The notes: generated by a model from the letters alone, not told the origin. A stretch of DNA of 64,000 bases from Blautia sp. OF03-15BH (GCF_003463065.1 NZ_QSCM01000003.1:62001-126000); one strand, 5' to 3'; numbered from the stretch's first letter, positions 25,100-34,243 are shown. Numbers and translations are program-made.

Positions 25100-26246
25100 C
25101 AATCTGCTCCTTTCCCGTCTCCGCATCAAAAACATGTTGAATTTCCTTACCGGATTCATTTTGCTTTCCAGTTAAGATCCATACTGGTCTTGCCGCCTCC
25201 TTATTCAATTCCGGCATCCAATACAATTTTATTTTTGTAATTGTTACGGTATCGTTCATAATCAAAAGATCATATTTCTTTTGTAAATTTTCAAATATCG
25301 TTTCCAATGATTCCAGTTTTACATATTCTGAATTTGTTTCTATTGTATAAAGACTCCCTGCCATAATATAGCCCAATCCTGATTTCCCCCATCTGGCCTG
25401 CATGGATGCATTATAATCAATCGCATCCATATATATTCCATAAAGAGGCACATAGAGAGGAATCCCTTGGCTTTCTTGACTTGTACAAAAATAGTATGCA
25501 TTATCTGCTTCTGTCCAATTTTTCGGTTGAATATTCCCCTGATTCACCTGCTGTTCTTCTTCTCCTGCCAAAGTTTCATAATCCAGATAATAAGTTGTAT
25601 GCTCGTCATTAATGGAAATTCCCAAGGACTCTCCAAATTCTGCAAATTTTTTATATATTTCTTCCTCTGTTGCAAAAGGAAATTCCTGCGGCTTTTGATA
25701 TTTTTCACCATTGTAATCCAGATCATTGGCCAGTCGAAAAGCTGCTTCATAATGTGAAGTCACTTGCGTTCTGTAAAAAAGACTGCTATCTTCCGCCGAC
25801 TGGCTCACGGACATATGATTTCCTTCCGTACTGTTACAAAAATAATCACAAACTATTTCATTTTTATAATTTCTATCCTCTCTCTCTTCTATCTCACCAA
25901 ATTTTTCTCCAGAAACTTCTTCCAATTTTTCTTTCACTTTTTCTGGATCTAAACTTAATAGCTTCGTTTTTATAGAAAGTAGACCATTTTCACGAACTTC
26001 GGCTGATACTATTACATCTGCATTTATTTGAATTATATCACTATATTTTTCCTCTATATGAAATGGCAGGCTGTCAAAAAGATCTCTTTTATTCCCTTCA
26101 TTCTGACTAATCTCCGATGCATCTTTTGATTCTACTTGGTCCGATACTTCTTCTGATAATTTCTCTTCTTTTGTATTATTGCTGCATCCGATCAAACTCC
26201 AGCATACGAATACTAAAAAACAGCTTTTCCATTTTCTAAATTTCAT
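25086..26246 (-). CDS. Lipoprotein of unknown function in peptide operon
   Basis: 386 residues. The N-terminus is a lipoprotein signal (FLVFVCWSLIGC, lipobox LIGC, then an acidic linker SNNTKEEKLSEEVSD). The mature part is hydrophilic and mixed alpha/beta. Its C-terminal stretch (TKIKLYWMPEL, RPVWILTG, VFDAETGKE) recalls PepSY/YycI-like extracytoplasmic proteins. It is the second gene after the 89-residue peptide and is followed by transporter subunits, so it may capture peptide outside, act as immunity factor, or assist export. I do not recognise a named family. Confidence 0.8.
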   Translation of the reverse strand: MKFRKWKSCFLVFVCWSLIGCSNNTKEEKLSEEVSDQVESKDASEISQNEGNKRDLFDSLPFHIEEKYSDIIQINADVIVSAEVRENGLLSIKTKLLSLDPEKVKEKLEEVSGEKFGEIEEREDRNYKNEIVCDYFCNSTEGNHMSVSQSAEDSSLFYRTQVTSHYEAAFRLANDLDYNGEKYQKPQEFPFATEEEIYKKFAEFGESLGISINDEHTTYYLDYETLAGEEEQQVNQGNIQPKNWTEADNAYYFCTSQESQGIPLYVPLYGIYMDAIDYNASMQARWGKSGLGYIMAGSLYTIETNSEYVKLESLETIFENLQKKYDLLIMNDTVTITKIKLYWMPELNKEAARPVWILTGKQNESGKEIQHVFDAETGKEQIGAKI

Positions 26247-26278
26247 ACAAACCTGCCCTCCTCTATTCTAATTTTTCA

Positions 26279-26314
26279 AAAGGCGCACACGCCTTTTCAG
26301 CAATGTGCGCCTTT
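26279..26314 (-). terminator. Attenuating hairpin between peptide and lipoprotein genes
   Basis: Perfect 11-bp stem AAAGGCGCACA / TGTGCGCCTTT on the minus strand followed by TTTTG. Placed just after the peptide gene, it would give excess peptide mRNA with partial read-through to the transporter genes. Confidence 0.8.
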
Positions 26315-26324
26315 CCCTTACATC

Positions 26325-26594
26325 TTACGGCGTAAAGCGTCCCTCTACATGAATAGCCGGTCCAGATGAAACCGCTGCGTCATAAGTCCCATACAAATAG
26401 TAATATTCCTCTTCTGGTGGCGTAATATAATATTGTCCTGTATGTGTTACATTTGTATTTGCCTTTGTCAGTCCAATATCCACTCCATACTGGCTATGTG
26501 TTTTTAGTCTAAAGCTTGCTGCAAAGTACCTTACATTATTGCTAAAATACGTTGGTGTAACATATTTTTTTATCATTTGTCCTATTTTTTTCAT
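26325..26594 (-). CDS. 89-residue tyrosine-rich peptide of unknown function
   Basis: 89 residues with a strong ribosome site (GGAGGAGG, 9 nt before ATG). The first 31 residues are cationic (MKKIGQMIKKYVTPTYF...). The rest is polar, beta-like, with 11 tyrosines overall, a GQYYITPPEEEYYYLYG stretch and the end VEGRFTP. There is no cysteine and no classical signal peptide. Position suggests it is the secreted product: it is first in its operon behind LytTR-type repeats and followed by an attenuator, lipoprotein, ABC transporter and AgrB. A bacteriocin, signal precursor or structural peptide are all possible; I do not recognise the family. Confidence 0.75.
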   Translation of the reverse strand: MKKIGQMIKKYVTPTYFSNNVRYFAASFRLKTHSQYGVDIGLTKANTNVTHTGQYYITPPEEEYYYLYGTYDAAVSSGPAIHVEGRFTP

Positions 26595-26625
26595 TTAATT
26601 AGGCCTCCTCCATTCATTTTTCTGT

Positions 26626-26689
26626 ATATTACCACATAATTTCTTTCTGTGCCGGATCATGTAATTATCCCGGTGTTTCATGTAACTTT
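26626..26689 (-). promoter_or_regulatory. LytTR-type direct repeats and extended -10 promoter
   Basis: On the minus strand AAAGTTACATGA (26689-26678) and ATAATTACATGA (26668-26657) repeat with a 21-bp period, resembling the paired 9-mers bound by AgrA-type LytTR regulators. An extended -10, TGG-TAATAT (26631-26626), lacks a -35, as expected for an activated promoter. Confidence 0.65.
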
Positions 26690-26704
26690 TCCCTTAAGTG
26701 CCCA

Positions 26705-26740
26705 TAAAAAAAGAACCATTGACCTTTCGTCAACAGCTCT
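26705..26740 (-). terminator. Terminator after the AgrC-like kinase gene
   Basis: 12-bp stem AGAGCTGTTGAC / GTCAATGGTTCT (three G-U pairs), followed by seven U. It separates the regulatory operon from the peptide operon and overlaps the kinase stop codon. Confidence 0.85.
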
Positions 26741-28025
26741 TTTCCTCTCTGATTACAATAACCAGAGAAAATATTTTGTTTTCCGTATGGATATCCATAA
26801 ACCCGTGATACTTTTTTACCGTTTCGCGGATGGAATAGAGGCCGATTCCATGATATTCGGAATTGTTTTTCGATGAGAGGAAGGTTCCCTTGGAATCTTT
26901 TCGCGGTTCTTCCGCATAGCGGTTTCTGATTCCAATGCGAAGATCCCCATTTTTGTAGACAAGGGAAAGTTCTATCAGGCGTCCTTCTTCCCGGGGGACT
27001 TTTTCTGAGGCTTCCAGAGCGTTTTCCAGTGCATTTCCAAGGATCACATATAAATCTGCACCGGAAATATTTAACTTGTAAGGGATTTCCAACCGTAATT
27101 TCATCTGTATCTTTGCCTTTACAGCCCGCTCATAGGCCTGATTCAGCAAACCATCCAGCAAAAGATTTCCACTGTTTGCGAGATCACTCTTTCCCATTCC
27201 GGAACCGTTTGACAGCTCATCTATGTAAGAAATAATGCCATCCGTGTCTTTTTCCTCCGCAAGTTCCCGCACCGCCGATAAATGCAGTTTCATGTCATGC
27301 CGGAACTGCCGGATTTTCCTCGTTGTCTCTTCCCGTTCTGCAATCTGTTTTTCGTAGAGATCCACCATTTGCTGATAAATCAGATTTCTTTTTTCCACTT
27401 TTGCTTTTTCTTTGATCTTGTCATAAATCCGGAACTGAAAAATATTCATGGGAATCAGCAACAGGCTCACAACTGTTATCCCCAACCGCAGGCTACGGTT
27501 CGTGCAGGTCTGGCATAAAACAAAGATACAAAACATCAGGATGATACTGACGACCGGAAAGACCAGCAGGGCCGCCCCTTCTTTTCTCTCCACAGGGATG
27601 TCATTTTTCTTCACATAAAAATACTGAATGATTTTTTCTAGTAGAAAAATGACCAGTCTGGTCAGGATTGCTCCCAGAAGAAACTGCTCTTGATAAGAGA
27701 TTCCAAACACTCCAAAAACCAGTCCGACAATCGCTTCATCCAGCATCCAGACTGCCACAAAAATAACATTCACAAAAGTTTTTCTGGAAAAGGCACCTTC
27801 AAAAAAGGTGATCGCAATCAGCTCATAAGTCAAAGCCCCGTAGAAAATATTCAAATATGGCGGCATAAAACCAAGATCAGAAAAAGTCCCCACCAGACAG
27901 AAGAGAAGATTCCAGATCCAGACCTTTTTCCCCAGGTTTCTTTTATCCAGAAAAACATCAAAAAAACCTTTTATGACCGGTAGGGTACAACATTCCATAA
28001 AAAAATAAATCAGCAGTTCACTCAT
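26730..28025 (-). CDS. AgrC-like sensor histidine kinase (HPK10 type)
   Basis: 431 residues from the ATG at 28025, overlapping the regulator stop by 8 nt; a longer upstream frame would run inside the regulator gene. Six to seven membrane segments fill residues 1-200. The cytoplasmic part has a dimerisation helix, the His box RQFRHDMKLHLSA, the N box LGNALENALEAS and the G box YHGIGLYSIRETVKKYHG, all typical of peptide-sensing HPK10 kinases. Partner: the LytTR regulator just upstream. Ligand unknown; a product of the adjacent AgrB operon is the best guess. Confidence 0.92.
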   Translation of the reverse strand: MSELLIYFFMECCTLPVIKGFFDVFLDKRNLGKKVWIWNLLFCLVGTFSDLGFMPPYLNIFYGALTYELIAITFFEGAFSRKTFVNVIFVAVWMLDEAIVGLVFGVFGISYQEQFLLGAILTRLVIFLLEKIIQYFYVKKNDIPVERKEGAALLVFPVVSIILMFCIFVLCQTCTNRSLRLGITVVSLLLIPMNIFQFRIYDKIKEKAKVEKRNLIYQQMVDLYEKQIAEREETTRKIRQFRHDMKLHLSAVRELAEEKDTDGIISYIDELSNGSGMGKSDLANSGNLLLDGLLNQAYERAVKAKIQMKLRLEIPYKLNISGADLYVILGNALENALEASEKVPREEGRLIELSLVYKNGDLRIGIRNRYAEEPRKDSKGTFLSSKNNSEYHGIGLYSIRETVKKYHGFMDIHTENKIFSLVIVIREEKSC

Positions 28026-28755
28026 AGAAAAGCTCCTTTCGCAAAAGCCCGCCATATTTCTGCTCTGCCGCCTTTCGTCGGTCTTCACTGATCGGAAGGC
28101 ATTTTCCATTCGATAATTCCAGCTCCGTATTGCCGAACTGCTTTATATAGTTGTAATTAACCAGATACGACTGATGGATCCGCAGGAAAGGAACCGCCGC
28201 TTCTTTCAGCTGCTTCTCCACTTCATTCAGTTTCCCATAAAAGCTTCCTTCCGTTCCATCTTTCTTATAAAGCCGGATGCTTCGCTTCTGGCTCTCAAAG
28301 TACACAATATCACTTAACAACACCTTGAAAAACTGTCTGTCATAGGAATAAGAAAAAAAGAGTTCTTCCTGCTGGAGCTGAATTTTTTCCACCGCATTTC
28401 TGAAATACGCTTCAAATTTTTCAGAATCGATCGGTTTGCTTAAAAAACGGAAGGTATCCACCTCAAACAGTTCCTTCAGATAGCTTTCATGATTGGATAT
28501 ATAGATCAGAACCGCATTGGGATGATCTTTACGAAATTCCCTTGCCAGGGACAAACCGTCCAGCTGCTCCATCTCGATATCCAGATATAAAAGATCAAAT
28601 TCCACCCCTCTTCTGATATCATTAAGCAGAAAAGCTCCATCGGAATAAGTCTCGATCCTGACCTTACTATTTCCTTTTGCTGACAGTTCAAGCAGCATCT
28701 CTTCGATCGTCATTATGGTATTTTTATCATCATCACAGACTGCTATCCGAATCAT
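28018..28755 (-). CDS. AgrA-like response regulator with LytTR DNA-binding domain
   Basis: 245 residues. The receiver (1-125) has AVCDDDKN, phosphoacceptor Asp in LLYLDIEMEQLDG and Lys in FLSKPID. The C-terminal LytTR domain (about 140-240) shows VYFESQKRSIRLY, FLRIHQSYLVNYNYI and the basic end EDRRKAAEQKY. LytTR proteins bind paired direct repeats; such repeats lie before the 89-residue peptide gene. It is co-transcribed with the kinase and follows the cyclic-di-GMP gene by 15 nt. Confidence 0.94.
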   Translation of the reverse strand: MIRIAVCDDDKNTIMTIEEMLLELSAKGNSKVRIETYSDGAFLLNDIRRGVEFDLLYLDIEMEQLDGLSLAREFRKDHPNAVLIYISNHESYLKELFEVDTFRFLSKPIDSEKFEAYFRNAVEKIQLQQEELFFSYSYDRQFFKVLLSDIVYFESQKRSIRLYKKDGTEGSFYGKLNEVEKQLKEAAVPFLRIHQSYLVNYNYIKQFGNTELELSNGKCLPISEDRRKAAEQKYGGLLRKELFYE

Positions 28756-28770
28756 CTTCTCTCCCCCTGT

Positions 28771-31752
28771 CTATCCCCTCGTTTCATAAAAAACACAGCG
28801 TCCCCGCCCACTCTCTTTTGCCTGATAAAGGGCTTTGTCTGCCAGTTCATAGAGTTGGTTAAAGGTGATCTCCGGTTCTGCAAAAGCAACACCCATGGAC
28901 AGTCCGCTGCCGCCTTCGACCGCTTTCAGAGTCAGATTGATCTTATCGAAGATCATCCGTACCCGCTCCTGGATCTTTTCTTCGCTGACATCCGGTTGAA
29001 ACAGAAGCGCAGCCGCAAACTCGTCTCCTCCCATACGGCAGGCACGATCCTCTTTTCTGAGTGCCGCTTCCAGAGTCTGTGCCATCAGGATCAGATATTT
29101 ATCTCCATTGTGATGACCGTAGGTATCGTTATACTCCTTAAAATGATCCATATCCATCATCAGCATCACGATCCTGCATTTTCCCTGGAGAAGCTTCAGT
29201 TCCAGATCACTGCGGAAAGCCGCATGGTTCAGAAGCCCGGTCAAGGAATCCTTTCGATAAGTCCTCTCCCAGTAATGCAGACGGATCTTGGCCCGGTTCT
29301 GCTCCGCATCCAGCAAGCGCTTCATGGAATACGTTTGCCTGATATCCGCAATCGTGATCTCAGAACGCTGAGAGCGGGCAGCAGAATCATAGTAAACCCT
29401 GCCATAACAGAAGACAAAACTATCCGTTCCGTCTTTCCGCCGGATCTTATGTTCCAGATAAACCACCGGGCACTTTGCCAGCTCTGCATTTACTTTACAA
29501 AGATACTCGGTCCTTTCTTCCTCCGGTATCAGATCAACCTGAAAGAACTGCTTTTTCCGGATATCATCTTTGCTGTAACCGGTGATCGTTTCAAAAGCAT
29601 CATCCACAGACAGGATCTTCATGTCTTCATCCAGTCGATAGCTGCTGTAAAAGACAGAATGAACCTCATTTTCCGTTTTTTCCACCTCCGCCAAAAGGCT
29701 CCGCATTTCCTCTTTTTCCTTCTGGATATCGTTTTCAGCAGACGGTTTCTCCACGTCTTCTTTTTCCTTTAAAAGCTGCAGAAATTCTGCTACGATGTAT
29801 GGATCAAACTGAGTTCCTGCACATCTTCTGAGTTCTTTCCGTGCAGCAGAAACAGACATAGCCGGTCGGTAAGACCGGTCATTTGTCATGGCATCATATG
29901 CATCCACCACCGCGATCACCCTGGATAAAAGCGGAATGCTTTCCCTTGACAGACCATCCGGATATCCTTTTCCGTCCCACCGTTCATGATGATGGAAAAT
30001 TTCTTCCGCAATCTCTTTTAATTCATAGTTACTGTTTGCGATCTCGTATCCTTTTCTGGCATGGGACTGCAGGATTTTCCACTCTTCATCAGAAAGCTTT
30101 CCCGGCTTGTTTAAAATTTCCAGAGGAACCCCTATTTTTCCGATATCATGCAAAAGACAGAGCAGGGAGAGCTTGCTTTGCTGGATGTCGGTAAGTCCGA
30201 TCCTTTTTCCCAGCTCTGCTCCCATCTGCTGGGTGCGGCGCACATGATGCTCTGTATCACTGTCACATTCCTGAAGCGCCCGGATCAGGGAATTGAGCAT
30301 TTCTGAATGGACTGCTTCCAGATCCAGCAGTTTTTTTGCACGCATGGCGACTGCCGTCTCTTTTATCGCCTGCAGGATATCGGATTTTTCATCTGAAACC
30401 ACCGTGACCGCATATTGAAACTTTCCCGAAAAATTTTCTTTCATTTTCGCTATGCAGCTTTTCATTTCCTCTTCGCTGCTGTGACTGCATAAGGCGATCA
30501 GTGCCGCCTCTGTTCCACGCACATAATACGTCTGTTTCGGAAAACATTTTCTCATACTTTCTGCCAGCTGCCGGATCTTCTGGTCCCCCGACTGTGTTCC
30601 CATGGTGCTGTTGATAACAGACAGCCCATTGATATCACACATGGCGATCCCTGTAGAAGGAGGAAAGGAATCCTTTCTTTCCTTCACAAAACGCTGGAAA
30701 CTTTCCCATTCCTGGAAACCGGTGAGAAGATCTGTCTCCAGTGCTGCATCGGAAAATACAAACAGCTGTCCCAAATGCTGTCCTTTTTCATTCTTCAGTC
30801 TGCGAATGTCACATCGGAGCGGCCGTTCTTCTTCACCGTCCTTTACATAAAACTGAAGAGAACTGCTTTCGTTTTCCTCCAGATGGAGTTCCATCTGATA
30901 GTGCTCCAGGAAATCCTGCAAAGCGATCCCATCCTTTTCCTGCATCTTTCCAAGCAGATCTTCTGCTCTTTTATTATGCAGGATCAGCCGGTCTTCATAA
31001 TCAAACAGTACGATCCCCTGACCGATGTTTTCAAAAATACTGTTTTTCAGAGAATTCAGCATCCCATGCGTAGAATAATCGAAACAGCTCCAGTACAAAA
31101 GGAACGATGTCAGGCTGTATGCACAGATGGAATAATCCAGAAGATTATAAACGGATTCACCAGGTAAAAATAAAAACACGGCGTTCACCAATACAATACC
31201 CGCAATTCCCAGAATCACATACTTATACTGTGACCGGTATTCTCTGGGCGTCTGCCACATTTTTTTTAACAGCAGAAGCAGGACGACCGCAACCATGGCA
31301 TAGGAAAAAAGCAGGTGCATCCAGTAAAGAGGCAGCATCTGATAAGCATAGTGTGCGATCTGTGTATTTCTTTTCACATAATGAACCGCGATTTCACAAA
31401 ACGGATTAATGGAAAAAACGATCACCTCAAAAACGGCATAGAATACCGCCAGACGCATTGCTTTTTTCCCCCAGTTCACAAAGCTTCCTTTTGTAAAATA
31501 CACGGTAAAAGCCACAAGATTCAACAACATAAAATCTATGTTTATAAAATAAATGCTGGACGTCACTGACATGCAAAAATAACTGCTGTTTAAAATACTG
31601 ATGAGATAACTCAGATCAACGATGGCAGCTCCGATGCAGGCAAGCCCCAGATAACGCCCAGTCGTCCGGTTTTTCCGTATGGATAATACTCCCAGATACA
31701 GATCCATAAGTGCGATCAAGATCGATAACAGAATATAAGCATCCAAAAACAT
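28771..31752 (-). CDS. Membrane-bound GGDEF / HD-GYP cyclic-di-GMP turnover protein
   Basis: 993 residues. Order: seven-helix membrane sensor (1-215), PAS-like region (about 235-330), a degenerate GGDEF domain where the signature reads RGTEAAL (about 345-480), HD-GYP phosphodiesterase with HDIGKIG and HHERWDGKGYPDGL (about 490-670), a second PAS (about 710-830) and an intact GGDEF with MGGDEF preceded by an RxxD inhibitory site (RKED). It can in principle both make and break cyclic-di-GMP. Its start overlaps the MATE stop by one base (TAATG). Confidence 0.93.
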   Translation of the reverse strand: MFLDAYILLSILIALMDLYLGVLSIRKNRTTGRYLGLACIGAAIVDLSYLISILNSSYFCMSVTSSIYFINIDFMLLNLVAFTVYFTKGSFVNWGKKAMRLAVFYAVFEVIVFSINPFCEIAVHYVKRNTQIAHYAYQMLPLYWMHLLFSYAMVAVVLLLLLKKMWQTPREYRSQYKYVILGIAGIVLVNAVFLFLPGESVYNLLDYSICAYSLTSFLLYWSCFDYSTHGMLNSLKNSIFENIGQGIVLFDYEDRLILHNKRAEDLLGKMQEKDGIALQDFLEHYQMELHLEENESSSLQFYVKDGEEERPLRCDIRRLKNEKGQHLGQLFVFSDAALETDLLTGFQEWESFQRFVKERKDSFPPSTGIAMCDINGLSVINSTMGTQSGDQKIRQLAESMRKCFPKQTYYVRGTEAALIALCSHSSEEEMKSCIAKMKENFSGKFQYAVTVVSDEKSDILQAIKETAVAMRAKKLLDLEAVHSEMLNSLIRALQECDSDTEHHVRRTQQMGAELGKRIGLTDIQQSKLSLLCLLHDIGKIGVPLEILNKPGKLSDEEWKILQSHARKGYEIANSNYELKEIAEEIFHHHERWDGKGYPDGLSRESIPLLSRVIAVVDAYDAMTNDRSYRPAMSVSAARKELRRCAGTQFDPYIVAEFLQLLKEKEDVEKPSAENDIQKEKEEMRSLLAEVEKTENEVHSVFYSSYRLDEDMKILSVDDAFETITGYSKDDIRKKQFFQVDLIPEEERTEYLCKVNAELAKCPVVYLEHKIRRKDGTDSFVFCYGRVYYDSAARSQRSEITIADIRQTYSMKRLLDAEQNRAKIRLHYWERTYRKDSLTGLLNHAAFRSDLELKLLQGKCRIVMLMMDMDHFKEYNDTYGHHNGDKYLILMAQTLEAALRKEDRACRMGGDEFAAALLFQPDVSEEKIQERVRMIFDKINLTLKAVEGGSGLSMGVAFAEPEITFNQLYELADKALYQAKESGRGRCVFYETRG

Positions 31753-33125
31753 TACAACTCTCCCTCGTTTATACGGATATTTTTCGCAGGAAGGCTGTGT
31801 ATCTGCTTCTGATAAGCAATGACCAGAAGCACGGCTGCTCCTGTCCAGGCTGCCACCTCAGCAAAATAAATTCCATATTCTCCAACAAACCGCGGCAGAA
31901 AAACGGCTGTCAGCAGTCTCATGGTAAGCTCTACAAAACCGGAGATTAACGGAATGATGGTATTTCCCATTCCCTGCAGGGCCGAACGGTAAATATGCAG
32001 GCAATAAAGGATCACCAGAAACAAAGAAAGCACCACCAGATAATGGTAAGCATAGTTCAGCACTTCACCTGCGTCCGGACTGGAATGATCCACAAAAAGC
32101 CCTGTGATCTTCCTGCCGAGAAGGAGCATCACCATACTGATCACCACAGAGATCACTGCCGCCATGGCAGCACCTTTTCGTACACCGATTTTAATGCGTT
32201 CATGTTCTCCTGCTCCCAGATTCTGTCCTGCATAAGTAGAAACCGCAAATCCCATGGAAACGGCTGCGATCTCCAGGAGTCCGTAAAGCTTGTTGGTCGC
32301 CGTAAAGCCTGCCACAAACACCACACCAAAGCCATTGACGATCGACTGAAGGATCATGCCGCCAATGGAAATGATCATATTCTGGACAGCCATAGGCATA
32401 CCCAGACAGAAAAGTTCTTTCGCCTGCTCCGGTTTCACGGAAAAATCATCCCGGCAAAGACGAAGGAGAGAAACCTTCCGCATCCTCGAAAAACAGTAAA
32501 CGCAGGAAATCCCCTGCGCGATCAGCGTTGCTGCCGCCGCACCTGCGATCCCCCAGTGGAAAACTGCCACAAAAAGAAGATCCAGTACTACATTACTGGA
32601 AGAAGCCACTCCCATGGCGATCAATGGCGTCGTACTGTCTCCTATGGCCCGGAGTACAGAGGACATCCAGTTATAGATCATCACAATGAGGATCCCACTG
32701 AACATAATGGATACATAAAGAAGCGCATCGCCAAGGATCTCTTCTCTCGTTCCCATAAGACGCAGCACAGGAGCTGCAGAGAGCAGAAAGACAACTGTCA
32801 CCACGATCGCAGAAAGCACTGCCAGGATCAGAGAGACTCCCACTGTCTTTTTCATTTTTTCGTACTCTTTTGCTCCGAACTGCTGGGCGATCATGATCGA
32901 AAAGCCCTGGCTTAAGCCGGAGCAGATCCCAAGGCTCATCCAGTTAAACCAGTCCACCGAGCCCAGGGCCGCCAGCGCATGCACTCCCACCAGCTGGCCA
33001 ACAACCGCCGTATCTACCATGGTATATGTCTGCTGAAATATATTTCCAAGCATCAACGGCAGTGCAAACTGAAGCAGAAGTCTGCCGGGATGCCCTTTTG
33101 TCATATCTTTTGCCTGTGTTTTCAT
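31752..33125 (-). CDS. MATE-family multidrug/sodium antiporter
   Basis: 457 residues, twelve predicted membrane segments in two similar halves. The N-terminus GRLLLQFALPLMLGNIFQQTYTMVDTAVVG is typical of MATE exporters (here noted as LLLQFALPLMLGNIFQ and TMVDTAVVGQLVG), with LGAGEHERIKIGVRKG between the halves. Substrate unknown. It is co-transcribed with the dipeptidase upstream (10 nt) and the cyclic-di-GMP gene downstream. Confidence 0.93.
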   Translation of the reverse strand: MKTQAKDMTKGHPGRLLLQFALPLMLGNIFQQTYTMVDTAVVGQLVGVHALAALGSVDWFNWMSLGICSGLSQGFSIMIAQQFGAKEYEKMKKTVGVSLILAVLSAIVVTVVFLLSAAPVLRLMGTREEILGDALLYVSIMFSGILIVMIYNWMSSVLRAIGDSTTPLIAMGVASSSNVVLDLLFVAVFHWGIAGAAAATLIAQGISCVYCFSRMRKVSLLRLCRDDFSVKPEQAKELFCLGMPMAVQNMIISIGGMILQSIVNGFGVVFVAGFTATNKLYGLLEIAAVSMGFAVSTYAGQNLGAGEHERIKIGVRKGAAMAAVISVVISMVMLLLGRKITGLFVDHSSPDAGEVLNYAYHYLVVLSLFLVILYCLHIYRSALQGMGNTIIPLISGFVELTMRLLTAVFLPRFVGEYGIYFAEVAAWTGAAVLLVIAYQKQIHSLPAKNIRINEGEL

Positions 33126-33135
33126 TGCTGCCCCC

Positions 33136-34134
33136 TTACTTCAGGATCTCCTGATAAACTCTCAGGACGTTTCCGCTGAAGATTTTCTCGATCTCACTCT
33201 CATGGAAGCCTTTCTTTTTCAGTGCAGGTACCAGCCGCTGAACAAAGGACACATCCGGAATGGCCGGATTCGGATCGATCCCGTCCATATCACCGCCAAG
33301 TGCACAGACCTCCACACCTCCGATATCTGCTGTATGGCGGACATGCTCTGCCATCACGCCAAGGAGCTGCTCCGTATCCATCTGTTTTGCTTCCCAGCTC
33401 AGGAAATCCATACAGTAATTGAGACCGCAGACACCGCCTCGCTCTCCCAGCGCTTTTATCATTTCATCTGTCAGGTTCCGGCAGACATTCTGCACGGAGG
33501 CAGCATTGGAATGACTGGCCACAAAAGGCTTCGCCGTATGCCGGTACACATCCCAGAAACCTCCGTCAGAAAGATGAGAAACATCCACGATCATTCCCAA
33601 ACGTTCCATCTCCTGGATCATCTCGATCCCAAAAGGCGTCAGGCCTTTTTCTGTCCGAAGTTCTATGCCTTTTCCGGTCTTCTCACATTCGGGATGCATA
33701 TTCGGACAGCCGATCTGATTGGCAAAATTCCAGGTCAGTGCGATCATCCGCACACCTAAACGATAAAAATCTCTCAGATAGGAAAGTTTTCCAAGCACTG
33801 TTTCCCCTTCTTCGATGGTCAGAAGAGCACTCATTTTCCCTGCTTCCCTGTTTTTCACAATATCCTGGAAAGAAAATACCGGTGCGATCAGACTGCTGTT
33901 TTTCTCCAGTTCACAGTAATAGAGATCTGCCATTTCCATTGCCGTTTTAAAGGGATCTTCTACTTCGCCAAATGGCACGAACATGGCAAAATTCTGTAAA
34001 AGATACTCTCCCTTTTTCATTTTTTTCAAATCTACCTGAAAGGAATTTTCAAGAAGTCCCTCTTTTGTTTCCCCTTTTTCTCCAGAAAAATAAAACCGTC
34101 CGATGGTGTCACAATGCATATCTACAACATTCAT
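33136..34134 (-). CDS. Membrane dipeptidase (M19, renal dipeptidase family)
   Basis: 332 residues. Zinc-site motifs are VVDMHCDTIG at the N-terminus, LLTIEEGE, VDVSHLSD, FVASHSNA and the C-terminal GGDMDGI. M19 enzymes cleave dipeptides, including those with D-residues, and in clostridia often act in peptide salvage. AAGGAGAAG lies before the start. First gene of an apparent operon with the MATE pump, the cyclic-di-GMP protein and the AgrA/AgrC pair. Confidence 0.92.
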   Translation of the reverse strand: MNVVDMHCDTIGRFYFSGEKGETKEGLLENSFQVDLKKMKKGEYLLQNFAMFVPFGEVEDPFKTAMEMADLYYCELEKNSSLIAPVFSFQDIVKNREAGKMSALLTIEEGETVLGKLSYLRDFYRLGVRMIALTWNFANQIGCPNMHPECEKTGKGIELRTEKGLTPFGIEMIQEMERLGMIVDVSHLSDGGFWDVYRHTAKPFVASHSNAASVQNVCRNLTDEMIKALGERGGVCGLNYCMDFLSWEAKQMDTEQLLGVMAEHVRHTADIGGVEVCALGGDMDGIDPNPAIPDVSFVQRLVPALKKKGFHESEIEKIFSGNVLRVYQEILK

Positions 34135-34163
34135 TTTTCTTCTCCTTGTTTTCGCGGTTATTC

Positions 34164-34190
34164 GTAACTGTAAAGGTATGGAACAGTTAC
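34164..34190. promoter_or_regulatory. Operator-like inverted repeat before the dipeptidase operon
   Basis: GTAACTG (34164-34170) and CAGTTAC (34184-34190) form a perfect 7-bp dyad with a 13-nt gap, in the leader between the dipeptidase gene and the divergent arsR-type gene. The regulator is not known. Confidence 0.4.
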
Positions 34191-34243
34191 AGCTGTTCTT
34201 TTTATTTTAGCATACTGCCTGAAAAAGGGCAATGAATCATCTC

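Noticed and set aside
26595..26729. Search for a short AgrD-like gene with Cys near its end
   Set aside because: No such frame with a ribosome site here or beside agrB.
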